Source: Rhizobium sp. P40RR-XXII
GTDB taxonomy: Bacteria; Pseudomonadota; Alphaproteobacteria; Rhizobiales; Rhizobiaceae
Length of the DNA stretch: 64,000 bases
Reading direction: 5' to 3'
Assembly (NCBI RefSeq): GCF_012641405.1
Contig: NZ_JABAII010000005.1
Coordinates: 1-64,000 of the forward strand
Position 1 is the first letter of the stretch; each line of letters begins with the position of its first letter. Below are positions 28,501-36,774 of this stretch, one piece after another. Under the pieces are notes generated by a model. The model was not told where the DNA came from. It ran no database searches and saw nothing but the letters and a program-made list of their open reading frames with translations. Position numbers and translations under genes: made by a program.

Positions 28501-29749
28501 CGTCCATGGAAAGAAAGGGTAATGAAAATTTCTTGGTGAGATTGCCCGAGATCCCAGGAACAGTCGACATCCAGGGATCGCCCACTCCATCCAGCGTCGC
28601 GGTCGGCGAGGATCCGAAAACAAGTGATTGGTCCCAACCGATGTAATCGGATCCCTCAGACTGGATCAGCCCGGACATCGCAACGTCGAACCCGAGAAGA
28701 ACAGTGCCAGGACGTGCGCCGCTTGCAGGCCTTATCCAGCATGGCACTCTGCCGGGCACGCCGAAGCGAAGTGCGGTCCCGTTCGCCTTTATGATGGAAT
28801 AGGAATCAATATTGAAAGCAGCACTGCCTGGCGCCGGCAACAGGTCGATGGCTTCCAACGTCGCCAGCGCGCCAGCACTCCAGGTGGCCTCGATGGAGAA
28901 CATCGTCGCCGTATAGGTGATCGCAAATTGCTCGGTCGAATCCTTGCAAATCTCATCACCCCTCTCTGCGCCAAGCGGAAGCACGGCATCGGGATCCGCA
29001 GGGGCGAAGCGGCAGGTCAAGGAAGAAGGAGGCGCACTCAAATCAGCGGTAAACGCGGCTCCCACCAAGGTTGCCAGGGGCAACCATGACCCTGTCGAGG
29101 CATCGACGCATGCCGTGGAAAGCCGCAGAGTATCGATCTCCGCCACAATCTTGCAATGGGCCGATCCCAAATCGATCGACCATGCGCCCGAGCCGACGCT
29201 AAGCTCGATCGGCAATGGATCGCCACCCCACAGCTGCCCCGTTCCGGCTGAAAAACTGATGGTTCCCTCTACGGCGGAAAGCCAATCCATTGCGCCCGTT
29301 TCTGCGCCGATCGCAAAGTAGCCGAAGTCCAATACGAACGGTCGCTCCCCGGGGTCCTCTCCGCGTTGAACAAAGTGGAAGAAGTTCGCTCCCCCTTGCG
29401 GAGGCTGGCTTGGTGCAGGAGCAAGCCCACCCGTTCCGTCATCTTGAAGTGAAAGATCGAGCGAACACCGCAACGCATATATCGAGTGAATTTCGACATC
29501 AGCTTCTAGATGAAGGACGGCGCCGGTGCTGTTGGAAACAAGCGCACCGTTCCATGATCCGGTGATATACCAATGATTCGGGGCTACGATTGCGCCGGTA
29601 TTTGCGTCAACTCCAAACTGGATCCCGAACAGCTTGATAAATGATAGAGCAGATGAAGAAAGCTGTTTCGAAGGCGCGTCAACGATCGCATAACCAGCGC
29701 TTTGGGCGGGCGTGGGATCGCGATTGTATCTGCCATGCCGTGATGCCAT
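25547..29749 (-). CDS. Giant beta-rich protein of unknown family (1400 residues), first gene of a pair
   Basis: Not assignable to a family from sequence alone. The protein begins MASRHGRYNRDPTPAQ without a signal peptide and consists almost wholly of strand-like segments (for example LHLEADVEIHSIYAL, VKAEITIDYWLDS), with glycine- and aromatic-rich stretches near the C-terminus (FGFYGGMLRVTVTP, WGVGGTANFGPASASF). Its style recalls very long bacterial proteins annotated only as DUFs, but I cannot name one. No nucleotide-binding or catalytic motif is visible. It leads a two-gene operon divergent from the Septu-like pair. The ribosome site is weak (GAG next to the ATG). Confidence 0.8.
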   Translation of the reverse strand: MASRHGRYNRDPTPAQSAGYAIVDAPSKQLSSSALSFIKLFGIQFGVDANTGAIVAPNHWYITGSWNGALVSNSTGAVLHLEADVEIHSIYALRCSLDLSLQDDGTGGLAPAPSQPPQGGANFFHFVQRGEDPGERPFVLDFGYFAIGAETGAMDWLSAVEGTISFSAGTGQLWGGDPLPIELSVGSGAWSIDLGSAHCKIVAEIDTLRLSTACVDASTGSWLPLATLVGAAFTADLSAPPSSLTCRFAPADPDAVLPLGAERGDEICKDSTEQFAITYTATMFSIEATWSAGALATLEAIDLLPAPGSAAFNIDSYSIIKANGTALRFGVPGRVPCWIRPASGARPGTVLLGFDVAMSGLIQSEGSDYIGWDQSLVFGSSPTATLDGVGDPWMSTVPGISGNLTKKFSLPFLSMDGQPVSVKVGRRAGRWRATAQQNDPVSEIANWVFSGQRLCLPICPRPLVNLVSDDTRTTFEAAIRPDRSDLTAQDWDILHDTHFHDLPDAGVGPVRTLSLADLPNLEDFGAKSEISQYKSIRRFGALAVPMTVDAGNPRKFDLILRGETQAIEFTAEVALEAGGKLTLPQGQLVLASDGYMSGWPIYLGAYDPDLSISDLLENKFSKDIQDELRAHCASLFDPNLFPRGWVGAILFGLVGQAQNGSEFELALGRSFSVGFVAITEDPSGQTLIYAAQANVEKDIPPTRNQNILEAALDVTRFEFLVIGNRLTRMSSMMRLTIWSMLGLAARAGEVKVILSSSLDGDQLDIRAYLDTSVVLVEDGEPPIRSISISAVAGRAFDQSGYGLAINAEILLAPLLFGKAFAWFDTAKSEPWVSVRNVVLLPRSDILPGFVYLEPKYGSVIFPVDSDHYQLTDILGASIRLKTVGISWDGDITNRQAGYQRLFWNTVWSGETLWFEAELDAGQLSSLAAETGERLILRFMVQFPISGGIVDTNGYWIGVSAAAIRNLKIGLYRIATLSAKRLELKRTSYGQDDIPYFDLIDAGIEVAGKMLVSGITARIFVGRDGQGGFLISWEPNQGGPGQPEWFLAGHNIRLEQSMLDAVMDPYPNPASSPPLQKYLEKGSADLVFPRGMTTGRKDMTSWLVATAFKLSDLFAVKVLLSDSGYAGLTIMGDDLLKLIGIQGLSVLYIRGNNPAEDRFELSVALPRASVGPFGFYGGMLRVTVTPSGDFLFDLGFPWMRRSGLREWDRTIGALVAGFQASGGLYIERHSSGLIDGSIVEVSAGYAVQWGVGGTANFGPASASFRAGYFLVVEGSAKLSRSLAVEEILLFGAGGVVVEAQASVDLWILAASITILASAEVSATIDWRKNNLLAHSGPQAAALPAPRGSGALATNETVIILRLIVGIRVKAEITIDYWLDSQTFRIDVETSVDMSTSIKVEG

Positions 29750-30096
29750 CTCGATACAACCATATTTTGTTTTTTACAGTCTATTTTTCTCGCATGTTAA
29801 GTCAAGGCGTGGTTGTGCCTTATCTTTGAAGGGATTTGGACCAACGACCCGGCGATTTCTCAACGCGCTATACTACAAATTTCCATTTGTGTGGAACACC
29901 TGGTTCATCCGACGCCCTGCTTTCCCGCGGCTTCTGGTTCGTTTTGCACCCTCCCCAGCTGGAGAGTCGACATGTCGTGCCCGCAGATAGGCGGCGCGTG
30001 TCGTCCATGACTCTGATCGGCTCCTATCTTCAATGTTGTTGTGGATGGCTACGTTACAACCTGAAAACGTGATTTAGCAGGCATCAAAGAGCGGAT
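29750..30096. other. Divergent promoter region between the giant-gene operon and ptuAB-like genes
   Basis: 347 bases without a gene. It includes an AT-rich patch at 29759-29800. Read leftward, TTAACA (minus strand, near 29795-29800) with AT-rich sequence 16-17 bases on could be a promoter for the giant genes; this is weak evidence. Nothing else was recognised. Confidence 0.4.
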
Positions 30097-31653
30097 ATGC
30101 AGGATCATGACCCTCTTTTACCGCTCAGGGTCAGTGTGAGGGGAACCATGTACGCACGGGACGATTTCCAGCTGCTGGCTGCGCGCACAGCAAAGGTTCA
30201 AGTGGACCTTCCGTGGCGTCGACAGCAGGAATGGATGAACCCTCATGTTTCGTTCAGCGAGCTGCCTCAGACACCAAACTACTCGTCGTCGGAACACATC
30301 ACTGCTCTGATAGGCAAAAACGGTACCGGAAAGTCGCACCTTCTCAGTTCGATCGTCCAGACGTTTGTGACGTTGGAGCAGTTGCAGACGCGAAAACGTC
30401 GCACAATCAGGGAGTTTTCACTCGAGCACCTCTCATACATGATCGATGGGCGCCACTGCACGATAGACTACTATGGCAAGCAAACCTTGGAATGTCGGCT
30501 TGACGGAGTAAAGATATCTATTTTTGATTTGCCGCTTCCGAGACGGGTCGTCGCGCTAACCATCAGTCCCTTCGATAAATTCCCGGTTCCACGGTCCATC
30601 CGACATTCTGTCAAGCCGGTTGATGCCTCGATCTACGAGTATCTCGGGCTTCGCGATCAATTCGGCAAAGCTTCGATGGAATCCCTTCTCTTTCGGTCAC
30701 TGAACAATCTGTTCGAAGAGGCGGAGAACGAGGCGCTCCGTCGCATCAATATTGGCTCGGTATTTCAATTCCTTGGGCTGGAGCCGATCCTGACCGTCAT
30801 TTACAAGATACGGATCCACTCGTCAGTGTTGCGGCGGTTGAAGCGCGGAGAAAGGGTCGACTGGAAAACGATCGGCGACTTCTCAGAAAGCCGCAACGTC
30901 GAGGAAATGCTTCGTAGCGGCTTTGACGAAGCGGAGCTGAACAATCTGCTGGACCTGGCAATGGGGCGCGCTGAGGACGGGTTCGTCAAGACGGTTGCGG
31001 ATTTCAATTACGGAGGCGATCTCGACGATACTTTTCGCGTCCTGCAACCGCTGCGGCGCGCAGGGTTTCTCCGGCTTTCCGGTGTCGAGGTTAAACAAGT
31101 CAACGGTCCGGTTTCCAACCTGCGACGCGCCAGCTCCGGACAGCTGAGCATGATCTGCGCGCTGCTTGCGTTGGCTTCGGTCATCAACAATGCGAGCCTT
31201 GTGTTGATCGACGAGCCAGAACTCAGCCTGCATCCTGAGTGGCAGGTCGACTACGTCAATTTGCTAATCAAGACGTTCGCCCGTTTCAAAGGATGCCACT
31301 TCGTTATCGCCACGCATTCTCCGATGGTCATATCGGAGCTTCCCAAGCATGCGAACGTCATCGCGCTCGACCAACCGTCAATGCCGGCCACAGAAGCTAT
31401 TACCGGTCAGTCGGCAGACTACCTACTCGCGGAGGTGTTCGGTACGCCAATGCCCGGAAACCTCTATGTCAGAGGGAGGGTCGTCGCAGCACTCGAACTC
31501 ATCTCGGAAGGTAAGTCGAAGTCGCCGGAATTCGACGAGGTCACAGCTGATCTTCACAAGATCAGTCAGCAATTGAAACCGGGAGACCCAATTGCGGATA
31601 TTATCGGCGATATTGCTGATGTCGCTCGGTCTGCGGGAACGAAGGCGTCGTAA
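30097..31653 (+). CDS. ptuA: Septu-like defence ATPase (PtuA-type)
   Basis: A 518-residue SMC/ABC-like ATPase: Walker A GKNGTGKS at residues 73-80, ABC-signature-like SSGQLS near 346, Walker B LVLIDEPELSLHPEW near 367-381, and the H-loop IATHSP near 404. The long insert between Walker A and the signature matches the PtuA/OLD-like ATPases of defence systems. It overlaps by one base the HNH nuclease gene (31653), giving the PtuA-PtuB layout of Septu, in which the ATPase assembles with the nuclease and restrains it until infection. It could alternatively belong to another ATPase-HNH pair such as those of retrons; no reverse transcriptase is present. Confidence 0.83.
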   Translation: MQDHDPLLPLRVSVRGTMYARDDFQLLAARTAKVQVDLPWRRQQEWMNPHVSFSELPQTPNYSSSEHITALIGKNGTGKSHLLSSIVQTFVTLEQLQTRKRRTIREFSLEHLSYMIDGRHCTIDYYGKQTLECRLDGVKISIFDLPLPRRVVALTISPFDKFPVPRSIRHSVKPVDASIYEYLGLRDQFGKASMESLLFRSLNNLFEEAENEALRRINIGSVFQFLGLEPILTVIYKIRIHSSVLRRLKRGERVDWKTIGDFSESRNVEEMLRSGFDEAELNNLLDLAMGRAEDGFVKTVADFNYGGDLDDTFRVLQPLRRAGFLRLSGVEVKQVNGPVSNLRRASSGQLSMICALLALASVINNASLVLIDEPELSLHPEWQVDYVNLLIKTFARFKGCHFVIATHSPMVISELPKHANVIALDQPSMPATEAITGQSADYLLAEVFGTPMPGNLYVRGRVVAALELISEGKSKSPEFDEVTADLHKISQQLKPGDPIADIIGDIADVARSAGTKAS

Positions 31654-32291
31654 TGAACCCGGTTGTCTATTCCGACGCAAATCAGCTCATCATCAAAAAC
31701 TATGAAGACCGTTCTGCTGTCGATCAGGCTGGGTCCTATTGGGGCGACGATGAAGTCGCTCCAATTCGAAAGCAGATTAAGGACCACTACATTGCTGAAC
31801 AGGGTCAGCGGTGCTGCTATTGCACATTTGAAATCGCGACTAACAACAATGCAGTTTGGGACGGGGAACACATCATATCCCGTGATGCAGCACCCAGGTT
31901 CATGTTTGTACCTCAGAACTTGAGCATTTCTTGCAAGGATTGTAATCTTGCCAAAAAGGAGAAAGAGGTCAGGGTCAATCCAGCGCTCAAGCGGTTCCCA
32001 ACTCGATCTGAGCAATACAAAATCGTGCATCCCCATTTCGACACCTACGCCGATCATATCCAGTGGTTCGGGAAAGTCGTCAAACCTCTCACGGACAAGG
32101 GTATCGAAACCGTCGCAATGTGCAGCTTGAGCCGCTTCGGAAAGAAGAAGGCGGGAGCAGAAAAGGTGCCGATCCATCCAGCTATGGCCAAGCAAATCGG
32201 TGTCCTTATGGATCCCTTTTCAGATCGGATCGACATGCACGTAGCACTTGCCGGTATCAAAGCGTACCTTGAGACCGTCCAACAAGATTAA
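31653..32291 (+). CDS. ptuB: Septu-like HNH endonuclease (PtuB-type)
   Basis: A 212-residue HNH nuclease. Zinc-binding cysteines C54/C57 (RCCYC) and C94/C97 (SCKDCN) frame the catalytic GEHIISRD segment with H73, and N98 follows the second pair. It lies directly after the ATPase gene with a one-base overlap, as in Septu operons. PtuB cleaves DNA when released by its partner. The 3' part shows lower GC than the repair block upstream, consistent with acquisition by transfer. Confidence 0.84.
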   Translation: MNPVVYSDANQLIIKNYEDRSAVDQAGSYWGDDEVAPIRKQIKDHYIAEQGQRCCYCTFEIATNNNAVWDGEHIISRDAAPRFMFVPQNLSISCKDCNLAKKEKEVRVNPALKRFPTRSEQYKIVHPHFDTYADHIQWFGKVVKPLTDKGIETVAMCSLSRFGKKKAGAEKVPIHPAMAKQIGVLMDPFSDRIDMHVALAGIKAYLETVQQD

Positions 32292-32741
32292 TCGAGCGTC
32301 TGCTATCTGGAGAGCGATCTAGGGCGGTGAAAATGCTGTCGAACTTGGTCCAAGACATAAGCCTCGTACCGGCGCATGGCCATGGATGCCTTACGGTTCA
32401 CCCTGGAGGATACAACTGCTGGGGCCGTCGCGGCTTGTAGTAATTTGGTGTCGTGAAAGGCCCGAACCGCCGGCTGGGTTCATTTTTGTGGAGCCGCACA
32501 TTGGTCTTTGATAGACACCGACTTTGGGGCTTAGTCGCCATTTAGGTGATGGTATTCACCCAATAACTTGCGCAGCTGGAGCAACAGCCATCTGATCAAT
32601 GCGAGGGTTCCTGCAAGAACGCGCGAGAACTCGCCGGTATCGATCTGTGGGGTACGCAAGCGCCAGTGAAAGCAAAGATTGCACTTGCGGGGCATCACGG
32701 GCATTTTGGCCAATGTCAGCCGCCAAAACACTGAGGCATAC
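32292..32741. other. Intergenic region with a terminator-like hairpin
   Basis: 450 bases between the HNH gene and the GHKL/nuclease gene. At 32464-32481 a GAACC...GGGTTC hairpin is followed by ATTTTT on the plus strand and may terminate the ptuAB transcript. No conserved frame was seen. Confidence 0.35.
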
Positions 32742-34796
32742 GTGAAGCACAAATCCATTGATCTTGAAGCTGAGGTAAAGCGAGCGACATTGCCCGACGG
32801 CCTGCATGGCTTTTTGTTTCCGCTGTACGAGGCCGTATCGAATTCCTTTCATTCGATCGAAGAGCGATGGGGTGACGACCTCGAAGAGAATGGACGCATT
32901 GAAATAGACTTCGATGTTGACGCTCAACAGATCACTATCGCCGACAACGGTATCGGATTTGACGAGAACAATCTGAATTCATTTCTTACTCCGTTAACAG
33001 GAAAGAAACTTGAGCGCGGAGGCAAGGGTTTCGGTCGCTTTATCACCTTCAAAGTTTTTGGCGAGGTTTTCTATTCATCACGGCAGAACGCCTCAGACGG
33101 CTGGACAGGTGGCGGTTCCTACCGCTACGAGCCTTTTGCCAAGGAGGACAACCTCATCGCAGTATCGCCTGATCTAGGTGCTGGGACTCATCGCTTTGGA
33201 ACCGGCCTTACCGTTTTGATGAGAAGCCCACTTGCTGACGCGCAAGAATTTTTCATTCTTGAAGGCGACCGATACTCTGGGGTCGACGCGGATGACGCCA
33301 TTGTCGCGGCGCTGCTTGACCACTTCCTCATCGAATTTATCCAAAAGAAGGTTCCGCATAATTTCATTCTCGATATCCGAGGGATAAGGTTCAATCTCTA
33401 CGATTATTTCCAGAAATCGCTTTCGACAGGAGGAACAAAGACTGAATATCTTGAAATTGGCCATGATAGGAAACGGTTTGATTTCTCGTACTTCAAAGTG
33501 AGTGAGGGACAAGCCAAAAAGCACCGATTGTATTTCTATGCCAATAATCGTGCGTCGAGCGACCTGGAAAACATTTCATCTGGCCTCAACGATAAGCCCT
33601 TCTCAGAAATGACCGACGACGGACCGCGCCGGTACTATTACCTAGTCGGCGTCTCCAGCGATTTCTTCGTGTCCTCTCAATCTCGCGACAGGATCATGAA
33701 TCTGCACGGGAAGATTGATCACGACGGTAAGAAGAAATCCATAAAAGATCACTTGGTCGCGATGGCTAAGCAGCACATCTTGACCATGGAAAACAGCTAC
33801 ACCGCTGAGCGCCGTGCGAAAATGGTCGCGGACGTCGAACACCTGATCGCAGTCGACCCCTTGCTACGACGAGGCCTGGGCGACAAATCGGCCAACGATT
33901 TCGTGCAAAAGCGCTCTATAACTGAAACGAAAGAGCAGCTCGCTCAGGACCTGTTCGTAGAGCGCTTTCGTAGAAAATTCGATTTTACCAAGATCGATGC
34001 AAACGCAAGCGTCGATCAACTGGTTCAGATTGTGCGAACTCAGATACCAGAAGACGCGAAAGAGGCGTTGGCCGTTTATGTGGCCTATAGGAACCACGTC
34101 ATTCGAATATTTCGCGAACTTCTTAAGAAACAGGAAGACGGTCTGGCGACAGAAGATAAGGTGCATCAGCTGATCTACCCGCGCTACAAGGACAGCGAAG
34201 AAGTCGACTACAGTGCACATAACCTATGGCTCCTCGACGATGACCTTGCGTATGCCCAATATATCTCCAGCGATCGAACACCCGAGGGGAAATATCGGGC
34301 CAAAGGGCAGTTCGCCCACGATATTCTTATCAACAACGAGAATGAGTTGATGGTCGTAGAGATGAAGCGGCCACAGAAAAAGGGCTATTCGGCCGATAAC
34401 GACGGTACCACTGATAATCCGGTTGACCAGCTTAAGAACCAGATTTCGGACATTCGCGAAAAACAAAAAGTTATAACTTCGCAAGGCCGGGAGATAAACA
34501 TCTCACCGACAACCATGGTGCGGGGATACGTACTCGCGGATTGGAACGACAGTTTGAGCAAGTACCTCAAAAATGAGGACTTCGTGATTACGAACTATGG
34601 GGGTCAGATGGCCTATCGCTATTTTTCCACGCTTAACCTCATGGTTGAGGTGATCGCGTTCGACCGCTTGCTCGATCGCGCCGACAACCGCAACGAAGCC
34701 TTCGTTCAGATGCTTGAAGGTCGCTCGACGTTCGATCGAATGCCAAAAGGAACCCTATCGAGTCTCGGAGAGGCTGGCCGCGTCTCGCGGGGCTAA
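32742..34796 (+). CDS. GHKL (Hsp90-like) ATPase fused to a PD-(D/E)XK-type nuclease
   Basis: A protein of about 684 residues. The N-terminal GHKL ATPase has all boxes: N-box YEAVSNSF near residue 29, G1 IADNGIGFD near 66, G2 GGKGFGRF near 93. The middle region is helical. Near the C-terminus, a DILINNEN strand and ELMVVEMKRP (E540-x-K542) look like the catalytic core of a PD-(D/E)XK nuclease, followed by VDQLKNQISDIREK. I prefer GTG 32742, which has GAGG 6 bases upstream; a TTG at 32679 is also in frame. It is a single-gene unit between Septu- and Gabija-like systems. An ATP-gated nuclease in phage defence is inferred from architecture and neighbourhood. Confidence 0.78.
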   Translation: MKHKSIDLEAEVKRATLPDGLHGFLFPLYEAVSNSFHSIEERWGDDLEENGRIEIDFDVDAQQITIADNGIGFDENNLNSFLTPLTGKKLERGGKGFGRFITFKVFGEVFYSSRQNASDGWTGGGSYRYEPFAKEDNLIAVSPDLGAGTHRFGTGLTVLMRSPLADAQEFFILEGDRYSGVDADDAIVAALLDHFLIEFIQKKVPHNFILDIRGIRFNLYDYFQKSLSTGGTKTEYLEIGHDRKRFDFSYFKVSEGQAKKHRLYFYANNRASSDLENISSGLNDKPFSEMTDDGPRRYYYLVGVSSDFFVSSQSRDRIMNLHGKIDHDGKKKSIKDHLVAMAKQHILTMENSYTAERRAKMVADVEHLIAVDPLLRRGLGDKSANDFVQKRSITETKEQLAQDLFVERFRRKFDFTKIDANASVDQLVQIVRTQIPEDAKEALAVYVAYRNHVIRIFRELLKKQEDGLATEDKVHQLIYPRYKDSEEVDYSAHNLWLLDDDLAYAQYISSDRTPEGKYRAKGQFAHDILINNENELMVVEMKRPQKKGYSADNDGTTDNPVDQLKNQISDIREKQKVITSQGREINISPTTMVRGYVLADWNDSLSKYLKNEDFVITNYGGQMAYRYFSTLNLMVEVIAFDRLLDRADNRNEAFVQMLEGRSTFDRMPKGTLSSLGEAGRVSRG

Positions 34797-35055
34797 TCGT
34801 GTGCGACAGATCATCCTTCTGCAAGGACCTTCGTTTCAACCACTCGTCACTACTGTTTTTCGCCTCGCGATGCTTGGCGGATTTCCACACCTTTTTGATG
34901 CCCCAGGCTCATCAAGTCGGGGTTGATACCGTTGGGACGTGGACGCTTGTGCTAAGCATAGGCCCATGGTCTCATTTAGCACGCCGTATACCCGGGTTTG
35001 CCCACGGCTGACCGCAGAAGCTTATCGCGGCAAACGCAATTTTTGAGGGGGCGGC

Positions 35056-36774
35056 ATGACTGTAGTTCGGCTACTACAAATTGCGAACTTTCGCGCGATT
35101 AAAAAGCTTCGATGGCTGCCAGGACCGGGGGTAAACTGTCTGGTCGGCCCAGGCGACAGCGGGAAATCAACTATTCTCGACGCGATTGATTTATGCCTCG
35201 GCGCGCGGCGATCGTTGTCCTTCACGGATGCGGATTTCCACGGGATCGACTTTGACCAGCCTATCCGCATTTCCGTTACGCTTGGCGCCCTCGATGATCC
35301 GCTCAAGAACATCGACGCGTATGGCGACTTCCTCGTGGGCTTCAACGCGGTGACGGGAATCGTTGAGGCCGAGCCAGGTGCCGGATTGGAGACGGCACTA
35401 ACCCTGCAACTCAATGTGCAGAGCGACCTCGAGCCGGAATGGACGCTCGTGTCGCCGCGCGCGCAGGCAGCGGGACGAACGCGCAACCTCAATTGGGCCG
35501 ATCGCACCCGGATCGCCCCGGCGCGGCTCGGTGGAGCGGGCGACTCACACCTAACGTGGCGGCGTGGCTCGGTGTTGAGCAAAATCACAGAAGGCAAAGC
35601 AGATACGTCGAGCGAACTGACCCGGCTGGCGCGCGAGATGCGTGATGCTTTTGATCAGGAGAAACTCAAGGAGTTGGAAGGGTCATTGAAGATCGTCACC
35701 GCCGCTGCAGGTGAAATGGGCGTTCCTGTCGGTGCGGCGGTGCAGGCCCTTATCGACGCCGGTTCGATCAGCTTTACGGGCGGCTCGATCTCGCTGCACG
35801 ACGGGAGCGGTATTCCACTGAGGTCGCTCGGCTTGGGATCGTCGCGTCTTTTGATCGCCGCTTTACAGCGGAAAGCTGCAGAGAAGGCAACGACCTTCCT
35901 GATCGACGAACTGGAATACGGTCTCGAGCCGCACCGCATCATCCGCTTACTCGGGGCGCTCGGTGCGAAGGAAGAAGTGCCTCCGATGCAGGTGTTCGCG
36001 ACTAGCCATTCACCAACGACCGTCACCGAACTAAGCGCTCACCAGCTGCACATTGTCCGACACAAGGATCACGAACACACCGTGACCCGTGCCAGTGACG
36101 CAGGCGACGTCCAGGGAACCATCCGGGCTCACGCCCATGCCCTCCTCGCCACCTCCATCGTTGTGTGTGAAGGCGGAAGCGAGATCGGCCTTATGCGCGG
36201 GCTGGATCAACATTTTACCGGAACAGGTGAATTATCTCTCGCCGCCTGCGGCGCCACGCTGGTCAACGGCAATGGCGATGAGACGTTCAGCCGCGCCAAC
36301 GCGTTGCAGTCCCTTGGATACCGCGTCGCCATCCTCCGCGATAGTGACAAAGCCGCGCCTGCAGCCGCGGAAGCAGCCTTCCTCGCCGGCGGAGGGCAGG
36401 TTTTCGCCTGGGGCGGCGGGCGGGCGCTGGAGCAGGAGCTGTTTTCTGCCTTGTCAGACGCGTCCGTCGCGCAACTTCTTGAACTTGCGGTCGAAGCAAA
36501 AGATCGTGCACTCATCGACGCGCATATCAAGACGATTTCGAACAGCTCGACGTCTCTGATTGTTCTTGAAACCGACGCTTTGATTAATGGCTTCGATGCC
36601 GCCAGGCGAACGCTCCTGGGGAACGCTGCGGCGCGGTTCGGCTGGCTTAAGACCATTACAACTATGGAGACCGCTGGACGGACCATCGTCGGACCTTCTT
36701 ATGCTGCCGCCAACGCCAGTCTGACGAGCGTGATGGATGGCGTGTTGGATTGGGTTGAAGATGGCAGCCGGTGA
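35056..36774 (+). CDS. gajA: Gabija-like OLD-family endonuclease (GajA-type)
   Basis: A 572-residue protein, near the length of characterised GajA. It has an ABC-type ATPase (Walker A GPGDSGKS at residues 31-38; signature-like GLGSSR; Walker B TFLIDELEYGLEPHR; ATSHSPTTVTEL) followed by a TOPRIM nuclease with VVCEGGSE near residue 370 (metal-binding Glu) and LRDSDK near 428. In Gabija the ATPase part regulates a sequence-specific nickase that cuts phage DNA when nucleotides are depleted. The ATG follows GAGGGGG. It overlaps the UvrD-like gene by 14 bases, giving the gajA-gajB order. Confidence 0.86.
   Translation: MTVVRLLQIANFRAIKKLRWLPGPGVNCLVGPGDSGKSTILDAIDLCLGARRSLSFTDADFHGIDFDQPIRISVTLGALDDPLKNIDAYGDFLVGFNAVTGIVEAEPGAGLETALTLQLNVQSDLEPEWTLVSPRAQAAGRTRNLNWADRTRIAPARLGGAGDSHLTWRRGSVLSKITEGKADTSSELTRLAREMRDAFDQEKLKELEGSLKIVTAAAGEMGVPVGAAVQALIDAGSISFTGGSISLHDGSGIPLRSLGLGSSRLLIAALQRKAAEKATTFLIDELEYGLEPHRIIRLLGALGAKEEVPPMQVFATSHSPTTVTELSAHQLHIVRHKDHEHTVTRASDAGDVQGTIRAHAHALLATSIVVCEGGSEIGLMRGLDQHFTGTGELSLAACGATLVNGNGDETFSRANALQSLGYRVAILRDSDKAAPAAAEAAFLAGGGQVFAWGGGRALEQELFSALSDASVAQLLELAVEAKDRALIDAHIKTISNSSTSLIVLETDALINGFDAARRTLLGNAAARFGWLKTITTMETAGRTIVGPSYAAANASLTSVMDGVLDWVEDGSR

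Noticed and set aside
30097..32291. Retron or other ATPase-HNH system instead of Septu
   Set aside because: No reverse transcriptase gene or structured msr/msd region was seen; a two-gene Septu layout is the simplest reading.
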